Shown: positions 1 to 7,782, counted from the stretch's first letter. The stretch is 64,000 nt of DNA from Aquipseudomonas alcaligenes (GCF_900156545.1 NZ_FTNW01000001.1:1-64000); one strand, 5' to 3'. Translations and numbers: made by a program. The notes: a model not told the origin generated them from the letters alone.

Positions 1-28
1 TCAATATGCCTTTTGTTATCTCATCCAT
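1..28 (-). CDS. Cassette gene, only the first nine codons in window
   Basis: On the minus strand an ATG at 28 is preceded at good spacing by AGGAG and opens a frame reading MDEITKGIL before the window edge. It lies directly after the attC at 42-118, as expected for the next cassette. Nothing can be said about its product. Confidence 0.55.
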
Positions 29-41
29 GACTTGCTCCTGC

Positions 42-118
42 ACCTAACGTTTGGTTAAGGGGCCGGCTTTAGCCGGTCCCGAGTGAGCGAAGCGAGCGAC
101 TTGAACCAATTGTTATGC
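42..118 (-). other. attC recombination site 1
   Basis: On the minus strand it starts with the core GCATAAC and ends with GTTAGGT. In between lie AACAATTGGTTCAAG and its imperfect complement CTTAACCAAACGTT. The central hairpin is GACCGGC-taaa-GCCGGCC. Length is 77 bp. Integron integrases recognise the folded bottom strand of such sites. The TAA stop of the cassette ORF at 113-490 lies inside the site. Confidence 0.93.
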
Positions 119-490
119 TGCGCGCCCCCATATGTGCTCGGATTTGAAAGAGTAGCGATAAAGAGGGATTAGTAATACTGCCATTATAATTATGGCTGTG
201 GCGGCAATTATGACTTCCCAAGGCTCCTTCATCTCTAATAGTAACGGCGCGACATCAGTTAATGTGTAAATGCTGAGAGTAAAATTCAGCATGAATGTTG
301 CAATTGCTATATTTTTGGTTCCAATGGCTTTTTGATAAGCGTAGCCGTATATGCAAAATTGCCCGAGAGTTTGGATGATGAGTGCAATTATGTCTTCTGT
401 TTCAGGGAAGGCGTAGGCGAAGGGAAGCGTGAATACTGCTAAAAGTATGAGTGCTGTGGTTACCCAAAAAACGATCTTCCATATCAACAC
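113..490 (-). CDS. Cassette-encoded four-helix membrane protein, unknown function
   Basis: A 125-residue product with four strongly hydrophobic stretches (roughly residues 5-28, 35-55, 60-82 and 92-112) and short polar loops, so it is predicted to be an integral inner-membrane protein. I recognise no family. The start is GTG at 490, with AGGAG 11 bases upstream; no in-frame ATG competes. The stop codon lies inside attC site 1, which confirms that it is the resident ORF of this cassette. Its base composition is AT-rich compared with the chromosomal genes. Cassette membrane proteins of this size are often orphan genes; any role in phage defence or stress would be guesswork. Confidence 0.75.
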   Translation of the reverse strand: MLIWKIVFWVTTALILLAVFTLPFAYAFPETEDIIALIIQTLGQFCIYGYAYQKAIGTKNIAIATFMLNFTLSIYTLTDVAPLLLEMKEPWEVIIAATAIIIMAVLLIPLYRYSFKSEHIWGRAA

Positions 491-508
491 GGGGCTTACT
501 ACTCCTGA

Positions 509-584
509 GCATAACGTTTGGTTAAGGGGCGGGCTTTAGCCCGTCCCAGTGAGCGAAGCGAGCGATTTGAACCACTTGTTAGGC
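509..584 (-). other. attC recombination site 2
   Basis: A 76-bp site that, on the minus strand, opens with GCCTAAC and closes with GTTATGC. Its hairpin is GGACGGGC-taaa-GCCCGCCC, a compensated variant of the stem in site 1. Both arms changed while pairing was kept, which indicates selection on the folded form. Confidence 0.93.
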
Positions 585-586
585 AT

Positions 587-1018
587 TTACGACCCAAAAA
601 CCAACTCAATGAATGTGGTCTCATTTGTTTTTCGTGTTATCTCGAAACCTTCAAGGTAGGCGTGGTGGAGATCGCCAGTTGTAACGATGACTTCATTCGC
701 AATTACTGCCAGTTCTCTCCATGACGGATTTTCAAGGATTTGGCTCTTGTAGTCGCTACCTTTGCCCCAGAAGGGGTTATGGTTGGCGAGGACAATTATT
801 TTTCCTTCAATTGCGATGTCATTTAAATTATTTATAGGTAATCCGCGTTCGTCTACGTCGTAGACGCTGTAATTTATAAGACATTCGCCTTTAATATTCT
901 TGCAGACGTCATGTTGAATTGCGTCATATTTTTCTGCCCACTCTTCTGGCGTTGGTTCAGCAGACGCTTGCGTGAAGATTGCTGTAAGCAGTGTTATGGA
1001 TATAAGCAATTTTTTCAT
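587..1018 (-). CDS. Cassette-encoded secreted protein, unknown function
   Basis: A 143-residue protein with a textbook Sec signal peptide (MKK, hydrophobic core, cleavage after ASA near residue 20), so it is probably periplasmic. The mature part is acidic and contains two cysteines in a C-x6-C spacing (CKNIKGEC, near residue 40) that could form a disulfide. I recognise no family. The ATG at 1018 lies only 11 bases from attC site 3. There is no strong Shine-Dalgarno beyond the AGG of the attC core GTTAGGC. The stop falls just outside attC site 2. Base composition is AT-rich. Confidence 0.78.
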   Translation of the reverse strand: MKKLLISITLLTAIFTQASAEPTPEEWAEKYDAIQHDVCKNIKGECLINYSVYDVDERGLPINNLNDIAIEGKIIVLANHNPFWGKGSDYKSQILENPSWRELAVIANEVIVTTGDLHHAYLEGFEITRKTNETTFIELVFGS

Positions 1019-1029
1019 GCTGTCATACT

Positions 1030-1118
1030 GCCTAACGATTAAGCTAACGGGCGGCCAAAAGCGCAGCTTTTGGACGTCCAGCGAACGAAGTGAGCGATAG
1101 TTGAGCGCATTGTTAGGC
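1030..1118 (-). other. attC recombination site 3, longer variant
   Basis: This site is 89 bp, about 13 bp longer than the others. The outer cores (GCCTAAC and GTTAGGC on the minus strand) and the GAACGAAGTGAGCG block are kept. The central stem is replaced by a longer hairpin, CCAAAAGC-gca-GCTTTTGG. The different hairpin marks this cassette as having a different origin or history from its neighbours. Confidence 0.9.
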
Positions 1119-1129
1119 GTTCCGATGTG

Positions 1130-1477
1130 TCAGGATTGAGCTGGCATGAAGAACTGTGGTGGAATTTTAGCAAGAGCTATTTGAATTGGTATCAAGGCTA
1201 CAACGTAGAAAGCCGATAGTGAAAGGGTGTTTATTTTTTTAAGCTTGAAAATTAAATGCACAGTGATTGCTACTGCGATGATACTGAATGCCCAGCTTAG
1301 TGCGGTGGGTAACTCTATTCTGATGAAGTTGGCTGCGTTGCTGGTTAGGAAAAGTATAAAGATAACAAGCACCGCCTTGCGTGCAGATGCCTTTTCTTTT
1401 TCTAGGAAGAAAACGCCGCCGTGAATTAAAAGTAGCTTTATAAATATTATTGCGATTACTAGGGTGATTGAGGCCAT
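1130..1477 (-). CDS. Cassette-encoded small membrane protein, unknown function
   Basis: A 115-residue product made almost entirely of hydrophobic segments (about residues 3-25, 33-55, 58-77 and 85-108), with a short Lys/Glu-rich loop near residue 27 (EKEKASARK). It is a predicted four-span inner-membrane protein of no family I can name. The ATG at 1477 is 7 bases after the AGG of the flanking attC core (GTTAGGCGTAAAGATG), so the recombination site itself seems to supply the ribosome binding site. It occupies its own cassette between attC sites 3 and 4. Confidence 0.75.
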   Translation of the reverse strand: MASITLVIAIIFIKLLLIHGGVFFLEKEKASARKAVLVIFILFLTSNAANFIRIELPTALSWAFSIIAVAITVHLIFKLKKINTLSLSAFYVVALIPIQIALAKIPPQFFMPAQS

Positions 1478-1483
1478 CTTTAC

Positions 1484-1559
1484 GCCTAACGATTAAGCTA
1501 AGGGGCCGGCTTCGCCGGTCCCAGCGAACGAAGTGAGCGCTTTGAGCGCATTGTTAGCG
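1484..1559 (-). other. attC recombination site 4
   Basis: A 76-bp site bounded on the minus strand by CGCTAAC and GTTAGGC. Hairpin GACCGGC-gaa-GCCGGCC. It is nearly identical to site 5, differing mainly in the loop. The stop codon of the cassette ORF at 1554-1895 is inside it. Confidence 0.93.
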
Positions 1560-1895
1560 GTGTGCCTCGTCTAGGATTTCTCTGAGAATTAACGTACTCT
1601 CATTCATATACGCATCCTCGCTTCCCGGCTGGGCACTTTCTACTATTGGTGACTCCATGACCATAATCTGAAGAAGCTCCATTAGCTCAGGATCAAGATT
1701 GACCTTGCCATTATCTGCATACTCAACAATAAGTCTTTCGGCGATAGAGTCAGGGGCGTAGTTCATGCCTTTGGGAATGGGTAAGCTCAGGAACTCTTTG
1801 GCGCGCTCCTGCAGTGGATTTGTTTTTGAAAGCACCATGTACATTGCCAAGGCTGCTATTAATGCTGTTGCGATGATTAGCGCGACTAATTTCAT
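1554..1895 (-). CDS. Cassette-encoded membrane-anchored small protein, unknown function
   Basis: A 113-residue protein with a single N-terminal hydrophobic segment (residues 3-22), which could be a membrane anchor or an uncleaved signal, followed by a largely acidic soluble part rich in Glu, Leu and Met. I recognise no family. The ATG at 1895 follows the attC core GTTAGCG by 8 bases, with only a weak AGCGG in front. The TAA stop lies inside attC site 4, so the coding sequence fills the cassette. AT-rich. Confidence 0.75.
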   Translation of the reverse strand: MKLVALIIATALIAALAMYMVLSKTNPLQERAKEFLSLPIPKGMNYAPDSIAERLIVEYADNGKVNLDPELMELLQIMVMESPIVESAQPGSEDAYMNESTLILREILDEAHR

Positions 1896-1903
1896 GGATT
1901 TAC

Positions 1904-1979
1904 CGCTAACGATTAAGCTAAGGGGCCGGCTACGCCGGTCCCAGCGAACGGAGTGAGCGATTTGAGCGCATTGTTATGC
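1904..1979 (-). other. attC recombination site 5
   Basis: A 76-bp site bounded on the minus strand by GCATAAC and GTTAGCG, with hairpin GACCGGC-gta-GCCGGCC. The stop codon of the cassette gene at 1974-2309 lies inside the site. Confidence 0.93.
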
Positions 1980-2309
1980 ATCCTCCACTTCGATAAACGC
2001 ATCATTCTTCCAATAAAAATTCAAGGCAAGAAGTAGATCCTTTCGGGAGTAAGATTGGTTTTGCTGCCGAAGATTATCAGCAATATCCTCGATTTGATCT
2101 GTGAAGAAGAGACACCGAAGACCACCTTGTTTTAGCTCTGTCTCTTGCTGCTCTTGCTCTTCAGGAGAAAGGTCCTCGCTACTTACGGAGAAACAAGGGG
2201 TGCTCTCGACTAGTTCAATAGTCTCATCAGGAATCCATAACCATGCTTCATGCGACATAGTAGGGAGACTATTGATCCACTCACTTAATGGCTTTTGTTC
2301 TGCTTTCAC
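1974..2309 (-). CDS. Cassette-encoded acidic soluble protein, possibly DUF7716-like
   Basis: A 111-residue soluble protein. The open frame runs further upstream, but attC site 6 (2325-2400) interrupts it, so the real start must lie inside the cassette. The best candidate is GTG at 2309, preceded by CGGGAATACTC. An early tryptophan-rich segment (SEWINSLP, then EAWLWIPDE) and a C-terminal LNFYWKNDAFIEV resemble the small proteins I recall as DUF7716, often seen in integron cassettes. That match is from memory and should be treated as tentative. A Glu/Gln-rich patch (SPEEQEQQETE) lies in the middle. Function is unknown. Confidence 0.65.
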   Translation of the reverse strand: MKAEQKPLSEWINSLPTMSHEAWLWIPDETIELVESTPCFSVSSEDLSPEEQEQQETELKQGGLRCLFFTDQIEDIADNLRQQNQSYSRKDLLLALNFYWKNDAFIEVEDA

Positions 2310-2324
2310 GAGTATTCCCGAGGT

Positions 2325-2400
2325 GCATAACGTTTGGCTAAGGGGCCGGCTTCGCCGGTCCCGAGTGAGCGAAGCGAACGACTTGAGCCAATTGTTAGAT
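2325..2400 (-). other. attC recombination site 6
   Basis: A 76-bp site bounded on the minus strand by ATCTAAC and GTTATGC, with hairpin GACCGGC-gaa-GCCGGCC. It is the rightmost typical attC, and the outer core ATCTAAC differs slightly from the others. Confidence 0.92.
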
Positions 2401-2634
2401 TGCCCAGCCGTGCACTGCAAGTGAGGCCAGCGCTGCGCTTGACCGGCGGAGCGCACGGTGTGTCGGTTTTGGCCCCGGAAGTTATTTGTGATGTGCACAT
2501 TCTTTGAAAGCAACTCCTTTGCTGGCCACAAATAACGGCCTCTACTGTCAGGCGACCATTCGACTCAGGAGCACCGCGCTGATGCGGTGATTGTGTTTCC
2601 TGGCTCGGTGCTGAAGAACCAATATTGCCCTTGC
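2401..2634 (-). other. Cassette without a convincing ORF
   Basis: About 234 bp between attC site 6 and the core-site pair at 2635. Open frames that cross this stretch either start upstream of it or run into attC site 6, and none has a plausible start and ribosome binding site. It may be a non-coding cassette, a decayed cassette or one carrying a promoter or small RNA. I see no clear terminator or promoter here. Confidence 0.5.
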
Positions 2635-2695
2635 GCCTAACTATAAGTAGACGACACAAACGGCGTAATTTTTTCCGCCACTTGTGTCGCATAAC
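2635..2695 (-). other. attI-like or divergent attC site at the array end
   Basis: On the minus strand the segment runs from GTTATGC to GTTAGGC. Both core motifs point the same way, as in attI, whereas in attC they face each other. Between them is a palindrome: GACACAA-x2-GGCG at 2676-2688 pairs with CGCC-x2-TTGTGTC at 2653-2665, around an A-rich loop. The first cassette would begin after GTTAGGC at 2635. It could be the attI of a lost integrase or an unusual attC. Confidence 0.45.
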
Positions 2696-2817
2696 ATTCC
2701 TTGTCGTCCAGCAAGCCCTTGTTTTTCCTCACAGGCGATTCGGCAAAAGCGACTCTTCTGTGATCGGTAAAAGGACAGGCGGATCGGGCAAGACCGGTGG
2801 TGCATGTTCCTGCGACG
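2696..2817. other. Junction between cassette array and chromosome, no gene seen
   Basis: This short stretch separates the last core site from the peptidase gene. I see no integrase remnant, no terminator with a clear T-run and no tRNA. Confidence 0.5.
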
Positions 2818-3357
2818 CTACTGGTTGGTTTTTCGGCTGTCCACTGCCGCTTCGTTCAGCATCGGCGTGGGGTCGAGGTAGAACATTTTCTTCCAGCCCT
2901 GAGTGCTGGTGTCCCAGCGCCAGGGATAGGGCAACAGGGTGACGATCGAGTAGTGCAGGTGGGGCGGCTTGCCCTGGGCGTTGCCGGTGCTGCCTACCGT
3001 GCCGAGTGGGGCGCCGGGAAGTACGGGTTGGCCGGGCAGGGCGCTGTAGCTGTCGAGGTGGGCGAAGTAGTGCAGGCGCCATTTGGGGCCGAGCATCAGC
3101 AGTACCTTGCCGCCCATGTCGAGCTCGCCGCGAAACACCACGATGCCGTAGCTGGGGGCGAGCACCGGGGTGCCCTGGCGGGCGAAGATGTCGATGCCCT
3201 TGTGCGTGCCGGAGCGCCCCCAGGGTTCGTACCAGAAGCTTTGCGGGTGCCAGTCCCGGCTGCTGGCGCCCTGCACGGGAACCTGTAGCCATTGCGGGGC
3301 GAGCAGCCCGAGCAGCAGGAGGGCGAGCAGCAGGTGGCGTGGGCGCGGGCGTTTCAT
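2818..3357 (-). CDS. M23 family metallopeptidase (LytM-type)
   Basis: A 179-residue exported peptidase that probably cuts peptidoglycan cross-links in the periplasm. An N-terminal hydrophobic segment (residues 8-27) acts as a signal or anchor. The zinc-binding motifs of M23 are present: H-x3-D in GTHKGIDIFA (about residue 52) and H-x-H in PPHLHYS (about residue 137). The domain is otherwise short, with no LysM or coiled coil. Its ATG overlaps the stop of the upstream membrane-protein gene (ATGA), so the two are co-transcribed. It is the first chromosomal gene beside the integron array. The family assignment is firm; the substrate is not known. Confidence 0.88.
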   Translation of the reverse strand: MKRPRPRHLLLALLLLGLLAPQWLQVPVQGASSRDWHPQSFWYEPWGRSGTHKGIDIFARQGTPVLAPSYGIVVFRGELDMGGKVLLMLGPKWRLHYFAHLDSYSALPGQPVLPGAPLGTVGSTGNAQGKPPHLHYSIVTLLPYPWRWDTSTQGWKKMFYLDPTPMLNEAAVDSRKTNQ

Positions 3358-3881
3358 GGCACACCGGCGCTGCGCAGGCGACGGATCAGCTGGCTCAGGC
3401 CGTCAGCCTTTAGGCAGAGGAACAGGCCGATGCACAGTTCGACCACCGTGATCAGCTCCTGGATGACGTAGGCCGCCAGGTTCTGCTGGTCGGCTGGCGT
3501 GCCGCGCAGCATGTAGATGATCCAGGTGGCGTTGAACAGCAGGTCTGCCAGGCCGCGCGCCAGCAGGTAGACCCCGAGCACGCAGAAAGCCACCGACTGC
3601 AGCTCCGCGGCGCTGATGCCGCTGTTCGCTTCGGCGGCAGGTGCCGGGGCCAGGCGTCGGGCGAGGGTCAGGGGGAACTTCAGCAGGATGACGGCAGCCA
3701 GCAGCAGGCCGCCGACCTGGAGGATGCCCAGCACCAGCAGCGCGCCGATACCGTCGCTGGTTCCGGTGTGGGCGGCCTGGTGGATGTACTGGTAGTGCTG
3801 GATGCCCATGACGAAGGCGCTGTACAGCAGAAACAGCGCAAACAGGCGCAGGGTGATGGCAAGCAGGTCCGTGGTGTTCAT
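3354..3881 (-). CDS. Small integral membrane protein, unknown function
   Basis: A 175-residue protein with about four membrane segments (approximately residues 8-27, 45-68, 92-115 and 135-160) and a basic C-terminus. I chose the ATG at 3881 because CAAGGAAG precedes it; the frame stays open far upstream only because it is antisense-free high-GC DNA. The stop overlaps the M23 peptidase start by ATGA. The tight coupling suggests a joint envelope function, but I recognise no named family. Confidence 0.7.
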   Translation of the reverse strand: MNTTDLLAITLRLFALFLLYSAFVMGIQHYQYIHQAAHTGTSDGIGALLVLGILQVGGLLLAAVILLKFPLTLARRLAPAPAAEANSGISAAELQSVAFCVLGVYLLARGLADLLFNATWIIYMLRGTPADQQNLAAYVIQELITVVELCIGLFLCLKADGLSQLIRRLRSAGVP

Positions 3882-3913
3882 GTTCTTCCTTGAGAGTTTT
3901 GAGTGTGGCTGCG

Positions 3914-4912
3914 CTAGCTCTCCTGCGCGCGGTAGGCGCCGGGGGTGAGCCCGGTCCACTTCTTGAAGGCGCGGTGGAAGGCCGAGGGCTCGGAGAAGCC
4001 CAGCTGCTCGGCCAGCGCGTTGATGGTCAGCTCGTCGCGGCCCAGGTGGTAGATGGCCAGGTCGCGGCGCAGGTGGTCCTTGATTTCCTGGAAGCTGGTG
4101 TCTTCCTCGCGCAGGTGGCGGCGCAGGGTCTGCGGGCTGACATGCAGCTGCTCGGCCACGCTTTCCAGGTCCGGCCAGTGCGCGCAGTCGCGGCCAAGCA
4201 GGCGGCGGATGCGGCTGGTCAGGCTGTCGCCGCCGTCCGGGCGGGCCAGCAGGTCGGCGGGGGAGTGTTCGAGGAACTGCTTGAGCGTGCGTTCGTCCTG
4301 CAGCAGCGGCATGCCCAGGTAGCGGGTGCTGAACAGCAGGCTGGTGCTTTCCGCGCCGAAGCGCCGTGGGCAGGGGAAGAGCAGGTCGTACTCGCCGCTG
4401 TGCGCCGGTTCGGGGTAGGCGAAGCTGGCTTCCTCGAGGCGGATGCGCTGACCGATCAGCCAGCTGCCGAGGCGGTGCCAGATCACCAGCAGGCTCTCGG
4501 TGAGGAAATGGTCGGGGTCCCACAGGGCCGAGCTGTCCAGGCTCAGGCGTACCCGCTCGCCTTCGCGCTGCAGGGCCACGCGTGGTGCTTCGGGGAACAG
4601 GCCGTAGAACAGCATGCCGCGCACCAGTGCCTTTTCCAGGCTGTGGCAGTGGATGATGGCGTGGCACATCATGGCGAACGTGCCACGGCGGCTGGCGATG
4701 GCGCCGAAGCCCATGTATTCGTCGTCCAGCAGCTGCCACAGGCCCTGCACCAGGCGCGCGAACTGCTCGGGGTCGAGGCGCGCGCGCGGTTCGTCGAGCA
4801 GTGCCGGCTGGATGCCGACCTCGCGCAGCAGGCCGCTGACGTCGCGCTGCTGGCGCTCGGCGCCACGCAGGGCGGCGCGGATGAAGTGGCTGGCGATGGT
4901 GCGTTCGCGCAT
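3914..4912 (-). CDS. AraC family transcriptional regulator with arabinose-binding-like domain
   Basis: A 332-residue regulator. Residues 1-210 fit the N-terminal ligand domain of the OruR/ArgR-like AraC group (Arabinose_bd type), and the last 100 residues form the two helix-turn-helix AraC domain (LESVAEQLHVSPQTLRRHLREE, split here as LESVAEQLHV and SPQTLRRHL, then the signature ALAEQLGFSEPSAFHRAFK). It ends 32 bases before the membrane-protein/M23 pair on the same strand, so it may control that pair. The ligand is unknown. Confidence 0.87.
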   Translation of the reverse strand: MRERTIASHFIRAALRGAERQQRDVSGLLREVGIQPALLDEPRARLDPEQFARLVQGLWQLLDDEYMGFGAIASRRGTFAMMCHAIIHCHSLEKALVRGMLFYGLFPEAPRVALQREGERVRLSLDSSALWDPDHFLTESLLVIWHRLGSWLIGQRIRLEEASFAYPEPAHSGEYDLLFPCPRRFGAESTSLLFSTRYLGMPLLQDERTLKQFLEHSPADLLARPDGGDSLTSRIRRLLGRDCAHWPDLESVAEQLHVSPQTLRRHLREEDTSFQEIKDHLRRDLAIYHLGRDELTINALAEQLGFSEPSAFHRAFKKWTGLTPGAYRAQES

Positions 4913-4978
4913 GGGCGGGCTCGTGACAAGGCTGGGCGGATGTTAGGCGCTGGGCTTCGTCGTCGACAAGCCGTGCGC

Positions 4979-6061
4979 TCAGCCGAGCAGCGCCACCGCC
5001 TTGATCTGCGCCCAGAGCATCTGCCCCGGTTGCACGCCGAGCTGGTCGCACGAATAGCGGGTGATGCGCGCCAGCAGCGGCTGGCCGGCCAGGTCCAGGC
5101 GTACCAGCACCTGGGCGGCGTGCCCGGCGTCGGCCAGCTCCAGCACCCTTACCGGCAGGCGGTTGATGATGCTGCTCGGGCCCGGCGGCTCCAGGCTCAG
5201 GCTGACGTCGCGTGCCTGGACCTTGACCCGCAGCCTCTGGTTGAGCGGCAGTGCCGCGTGGGGCAGGCGCAGGGTCTGCGGCGTATCGGGCAGCGCCAGC
5301 GTGAGCAGCTGGTAACGCTCATCGTGGCCGCAGACCTGGGCCTGCAGCACCACGCCGGCATCGTCGCTCTGGGCCAGCGGCAGATCGAGGCGTGGCAGCA
5401 GTTCGTCGAGTGGCCCGCAGGCCAGGGCACGGCCGCTGTCCAGCAGCACCAGGTGATCGGCCAGGCGTGCCACTTCATCGGCTGCATGGCTGACGTAGAG
5501 CATGGGGATGTCCAGCTCGTCGTGCAGGCGTTCCAGGTAAGGCAGGATCTCCTGCTTGCGCTTGCCATCGAGGGCCGCCAGCGGCTCGTCGAGCAACAGC
5601 AGTTGCGGGCTGGTGAGCAGCGCCCGGGCGATGCCCACGCGCTGGCGCTCGCCGCCGGACAGGGTGGCAGGCGGACGCTCCAGCAGGTGGCCGATGCCCA
5701 GCAGCTGCACGGCTTGGTCCAGCGCGATGCGCCTTGCAGCGGGGGCGATGCGCTTTTGCCCGTAGTCCAGGTTGCCGCGCACCGACAGGTGCGGGAACAG
5801 GCTGGCCTCCTGGAACACATAGCCCAGCGCGCGTTTGTGCGGGGCGAGGAAGTGCCGGCGCGTGCTGTCCTGCCAGCACTCGCCGTTGACGCTGATCTGC
5901 CCGTGCGGCGCCCGCTCCAGGCCCGCTACGCAGCGCAGCAGGCTGGTCTTGCCCGAGCCGGAGGGGCCGAACAGGGCGGTGATGCCGCGCCCCGGCAGCT
6001 GCAGGTCGACTTGCAGGCGGAAGTCGGCGAACGGCAGATCGAGGGAGATATCCAGGCTCAT
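4979..6061 (-). CDS. modC: Molybdate ABC transporter ATP-binding protein ModC
   Basis: A 360-residue ATPase that powers molybdate import at the inner membrane. Walker A is [11 protein letters not shown] (residue ~33), the ABC signature [16 protein letters not shown] (~128) and Walker [13 protein letters not shown] (~150). A C-terminal molybdenum-binding MOP-like domain (residues ~290-355) is present, as expected for ModC. It starts 3 bases after the modB stop, so modABC form one operon. Molybdate feeds molybdenum cofactor synthesis, for example for nitrate reductase, which suits its position beside nirBD. Confidence 0.95.
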   Translation of the reverse strand: MSLDISLDLPFADFRLQVDLQLPGRGITALFGPSGSGKTSLLRCVAGLERAPHGQISVNGECWQDSTRRHFLAPHKRALGYVFQEASLFPHLSVRGNLDYGQKRIAPAARRIALDQAVQLLGIGHLLERPPATLSGGERQRVGIARALLTSPQLLLLDEPLAALDGKRKQEILPYLERLHDELDIPMLYVSHAADEVARLADHLVLLDSGRALACGPLDELLPRLDLPLAQSDDAGVVLQAQVCGHDERYQLLTLALPDTPQTLRLPHAALPLNQRLRVKVQARDVSLSLEPPGPSSIINRLPVRVLELADAGHAAQVLVRLDLAGQPLLARITRYSCDQLGVQPGQMLWAQIKAVALLG

Positions 6062-6064
6062 GGC

Positions 6065-6745
6065 TCAGGCGCTCCTCAGGGTCGGGCGGCCCTTGAGATG
6101 CAGCACCAGCAGGATCAGGAAGGCGAACAGCAGCATGCCACCGGCCAGCCAGTGCGCCTTCGCGTACTCCATGGCCTCCACGTGGTTGAAGATCTGTACC
6201 GAAACCACGCGGGTCTTGTCCGGGATGTTGCCGCCGATCATCAGCACCACACCGAACTCGCCGAGGGTATGGGCGAAGCCCAGCACGCTGGCGGTGAGAA
6301 AGCCCGGCCTGGCCAGCGGTAGCACCACGCTAAAGAAGCAGTCCCAGGGGCTGGCGCGCAGGGTGGCGGCGACTTCCAGCGGGCGCCGGCCGATGGCCTC
6401 GAAGGCGTTCTGGATGGGTTGCACGACGAAGGGCAGCGAGTAGAACAGCGAGCCGACCAGCAGCCCGGCAAAGCTGAAGGGCAGAGTGCCCAGGCCCAGG
6501 CTCTGGGTCAGCTGGCCGACCGGACCTTGCGGCCCCATGGCCACCAGCAGGTAAAAGCCGATCACGGTGGGCGGCAGCACCAGTGGCAGGGCGACCAGCG
6601 CGCCAACCGGCGCCTTCAGCCAGGAACGGGTATGTGCCAGCCACCAGGCGATGGGGGTGCCGATCAGCAGCAGCAGAACGGTGGTCAGCGAGGCCAGTTG
6701 CAGGGTCAGCCAGATCGCGGCGAAATCGGCGCTGGTAAGGGGCAT
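6065..6745 (-). CDS. modB: Molybdate ABC transporter permease ModB
   Basis: A 226-residue inner-membrane permease with five or six membrane helices and the EAA-type cytoplasmic loop ([14 protein letters not shown], around residue 130) that contacts ModC. I chose the ATG at 6745 ([12 protein letters not shown]), which matches the usual ModB N-terminus; the frame is open 22 codons further up but that part is not ModB-like. It lies between modA (81 bases upstream) and modC (3 bases downstream). Confidence 0.94.
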   Translation of the reverse strand: MPLTSADFAAIWLTLQLASLTTVLLLLIGTPIAWWLAHTRSWLKAPVGALVALPLVLPPTVIGFYLLVAMGPQGPVGQLTQSLGLGTLPFSFAGLLVGSLFYSLPFVVQPIQNAFEAIGRRPLEVAATLRASPWDCFFSVVLPLARPGFLTASVLGFAHTLGEFGVVLMIGGNIPDKTRVVSVQIFNHVEAMEYAKAHWLAGGMLLFAFLILLVLHLKGRPTLRSA

Positions 6746-6826
6746 CGCTGGCAGCGTCCTCTTCGTGTGCAGTGTATGGGCGCAGCGCCCTGCGGGGTGA
6801 GCAGGCTGCACCCTACAAGAAGATGG

Positions 6827-7606
<780 letters not shown>

Positions 7607-7619
7607 TCACGTTCGTCTT

Positions 7620-7630
7620 TATATAGCGAT
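7620..7630 (-). promoter_or_regulatory. ModE-type operator half-site upstream of modA
   Basis: On the minus strand the sequence reads ATCGCTATATA, identical to the left arm of the palindromic ModE operator as I recall it. The right arm is poorly kept (AAGACGAACG follows). ModE represses modA in other bacteria when molybdate is plentiful. No modE gene is in this window. Confidence 0.4.
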
Positions 7631-7693
7631 CGGCACAAAAAAGCCTGGCCCCGCGTGCAAGGCTGTTCACCCGGTGAGCGCTCGATTAGCTCA

Positions 7694-7782
7694 CCTCTCC
7701 CATTCATGGGAGAGGGGCAGGGGGAGAGGGCCGGAAGCACAGCGAAGCGGCTGTTCCTCCCTCTCGCCGCTGGGGCGAGGGG
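7694..7782. repeat. Pair of intergenic palindromes between nirD and modA
   Basis: The 260-bp gap between nirD and modA holds a perfect hairpin, CCTCTCCCAT-tc-ATGGGAGAGG (7694-7715), then a second looser one, CCCTCTCGCC-gct-GGGGCGAGGGG (about 7759-7782). Such CCTCTCCC palindromes are common dispersed intergenic repeats in pseudomonads and may also act as mRNA stabilisers or weak terminators. No gene is seen in the gap. Confidence 0.6.

Larger units (their letters stand above)
1..2695 (-). mobile_element. Integron gene-cassette array, no integrase in window
   Basis: Six closely similar attC recombination sites separate short ORFs that all read on the minus strand. This is the defining layout of an integron cassette array. 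The segment is clearly AT-richer than the GC-rich chromosome that follows. Cassette genes normally read away from the integrase, so intI would be expected just right of 2695; a peptidase gene is found there instead. The array therefore looks like a cassette cluster lacking its integrase (CALIN), or one whose integrase was lost or lies elsewhere. The left end continues beyond the window. The attC length and stems resemble those of Pseudomonas chromosomal integrons; that match is from memory of the family, not a search. Confidence 0.9.

Noticed and set aside
2306..2692. A 128-codon minus-strand frame at the array end
   Set aside because: It runs through the core-site pair and into attC site 6, with no ribosome site and no similarity to a known protein.
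3890..6322. An 810-codon plus-strand frame antisense to the AraC and modC genes
   Set aside because: The opposite strand has clear AraC and ModC motifs. This frame is low-complexity Gln/Ala/Val sequence typical of antisense high-GC DNA.
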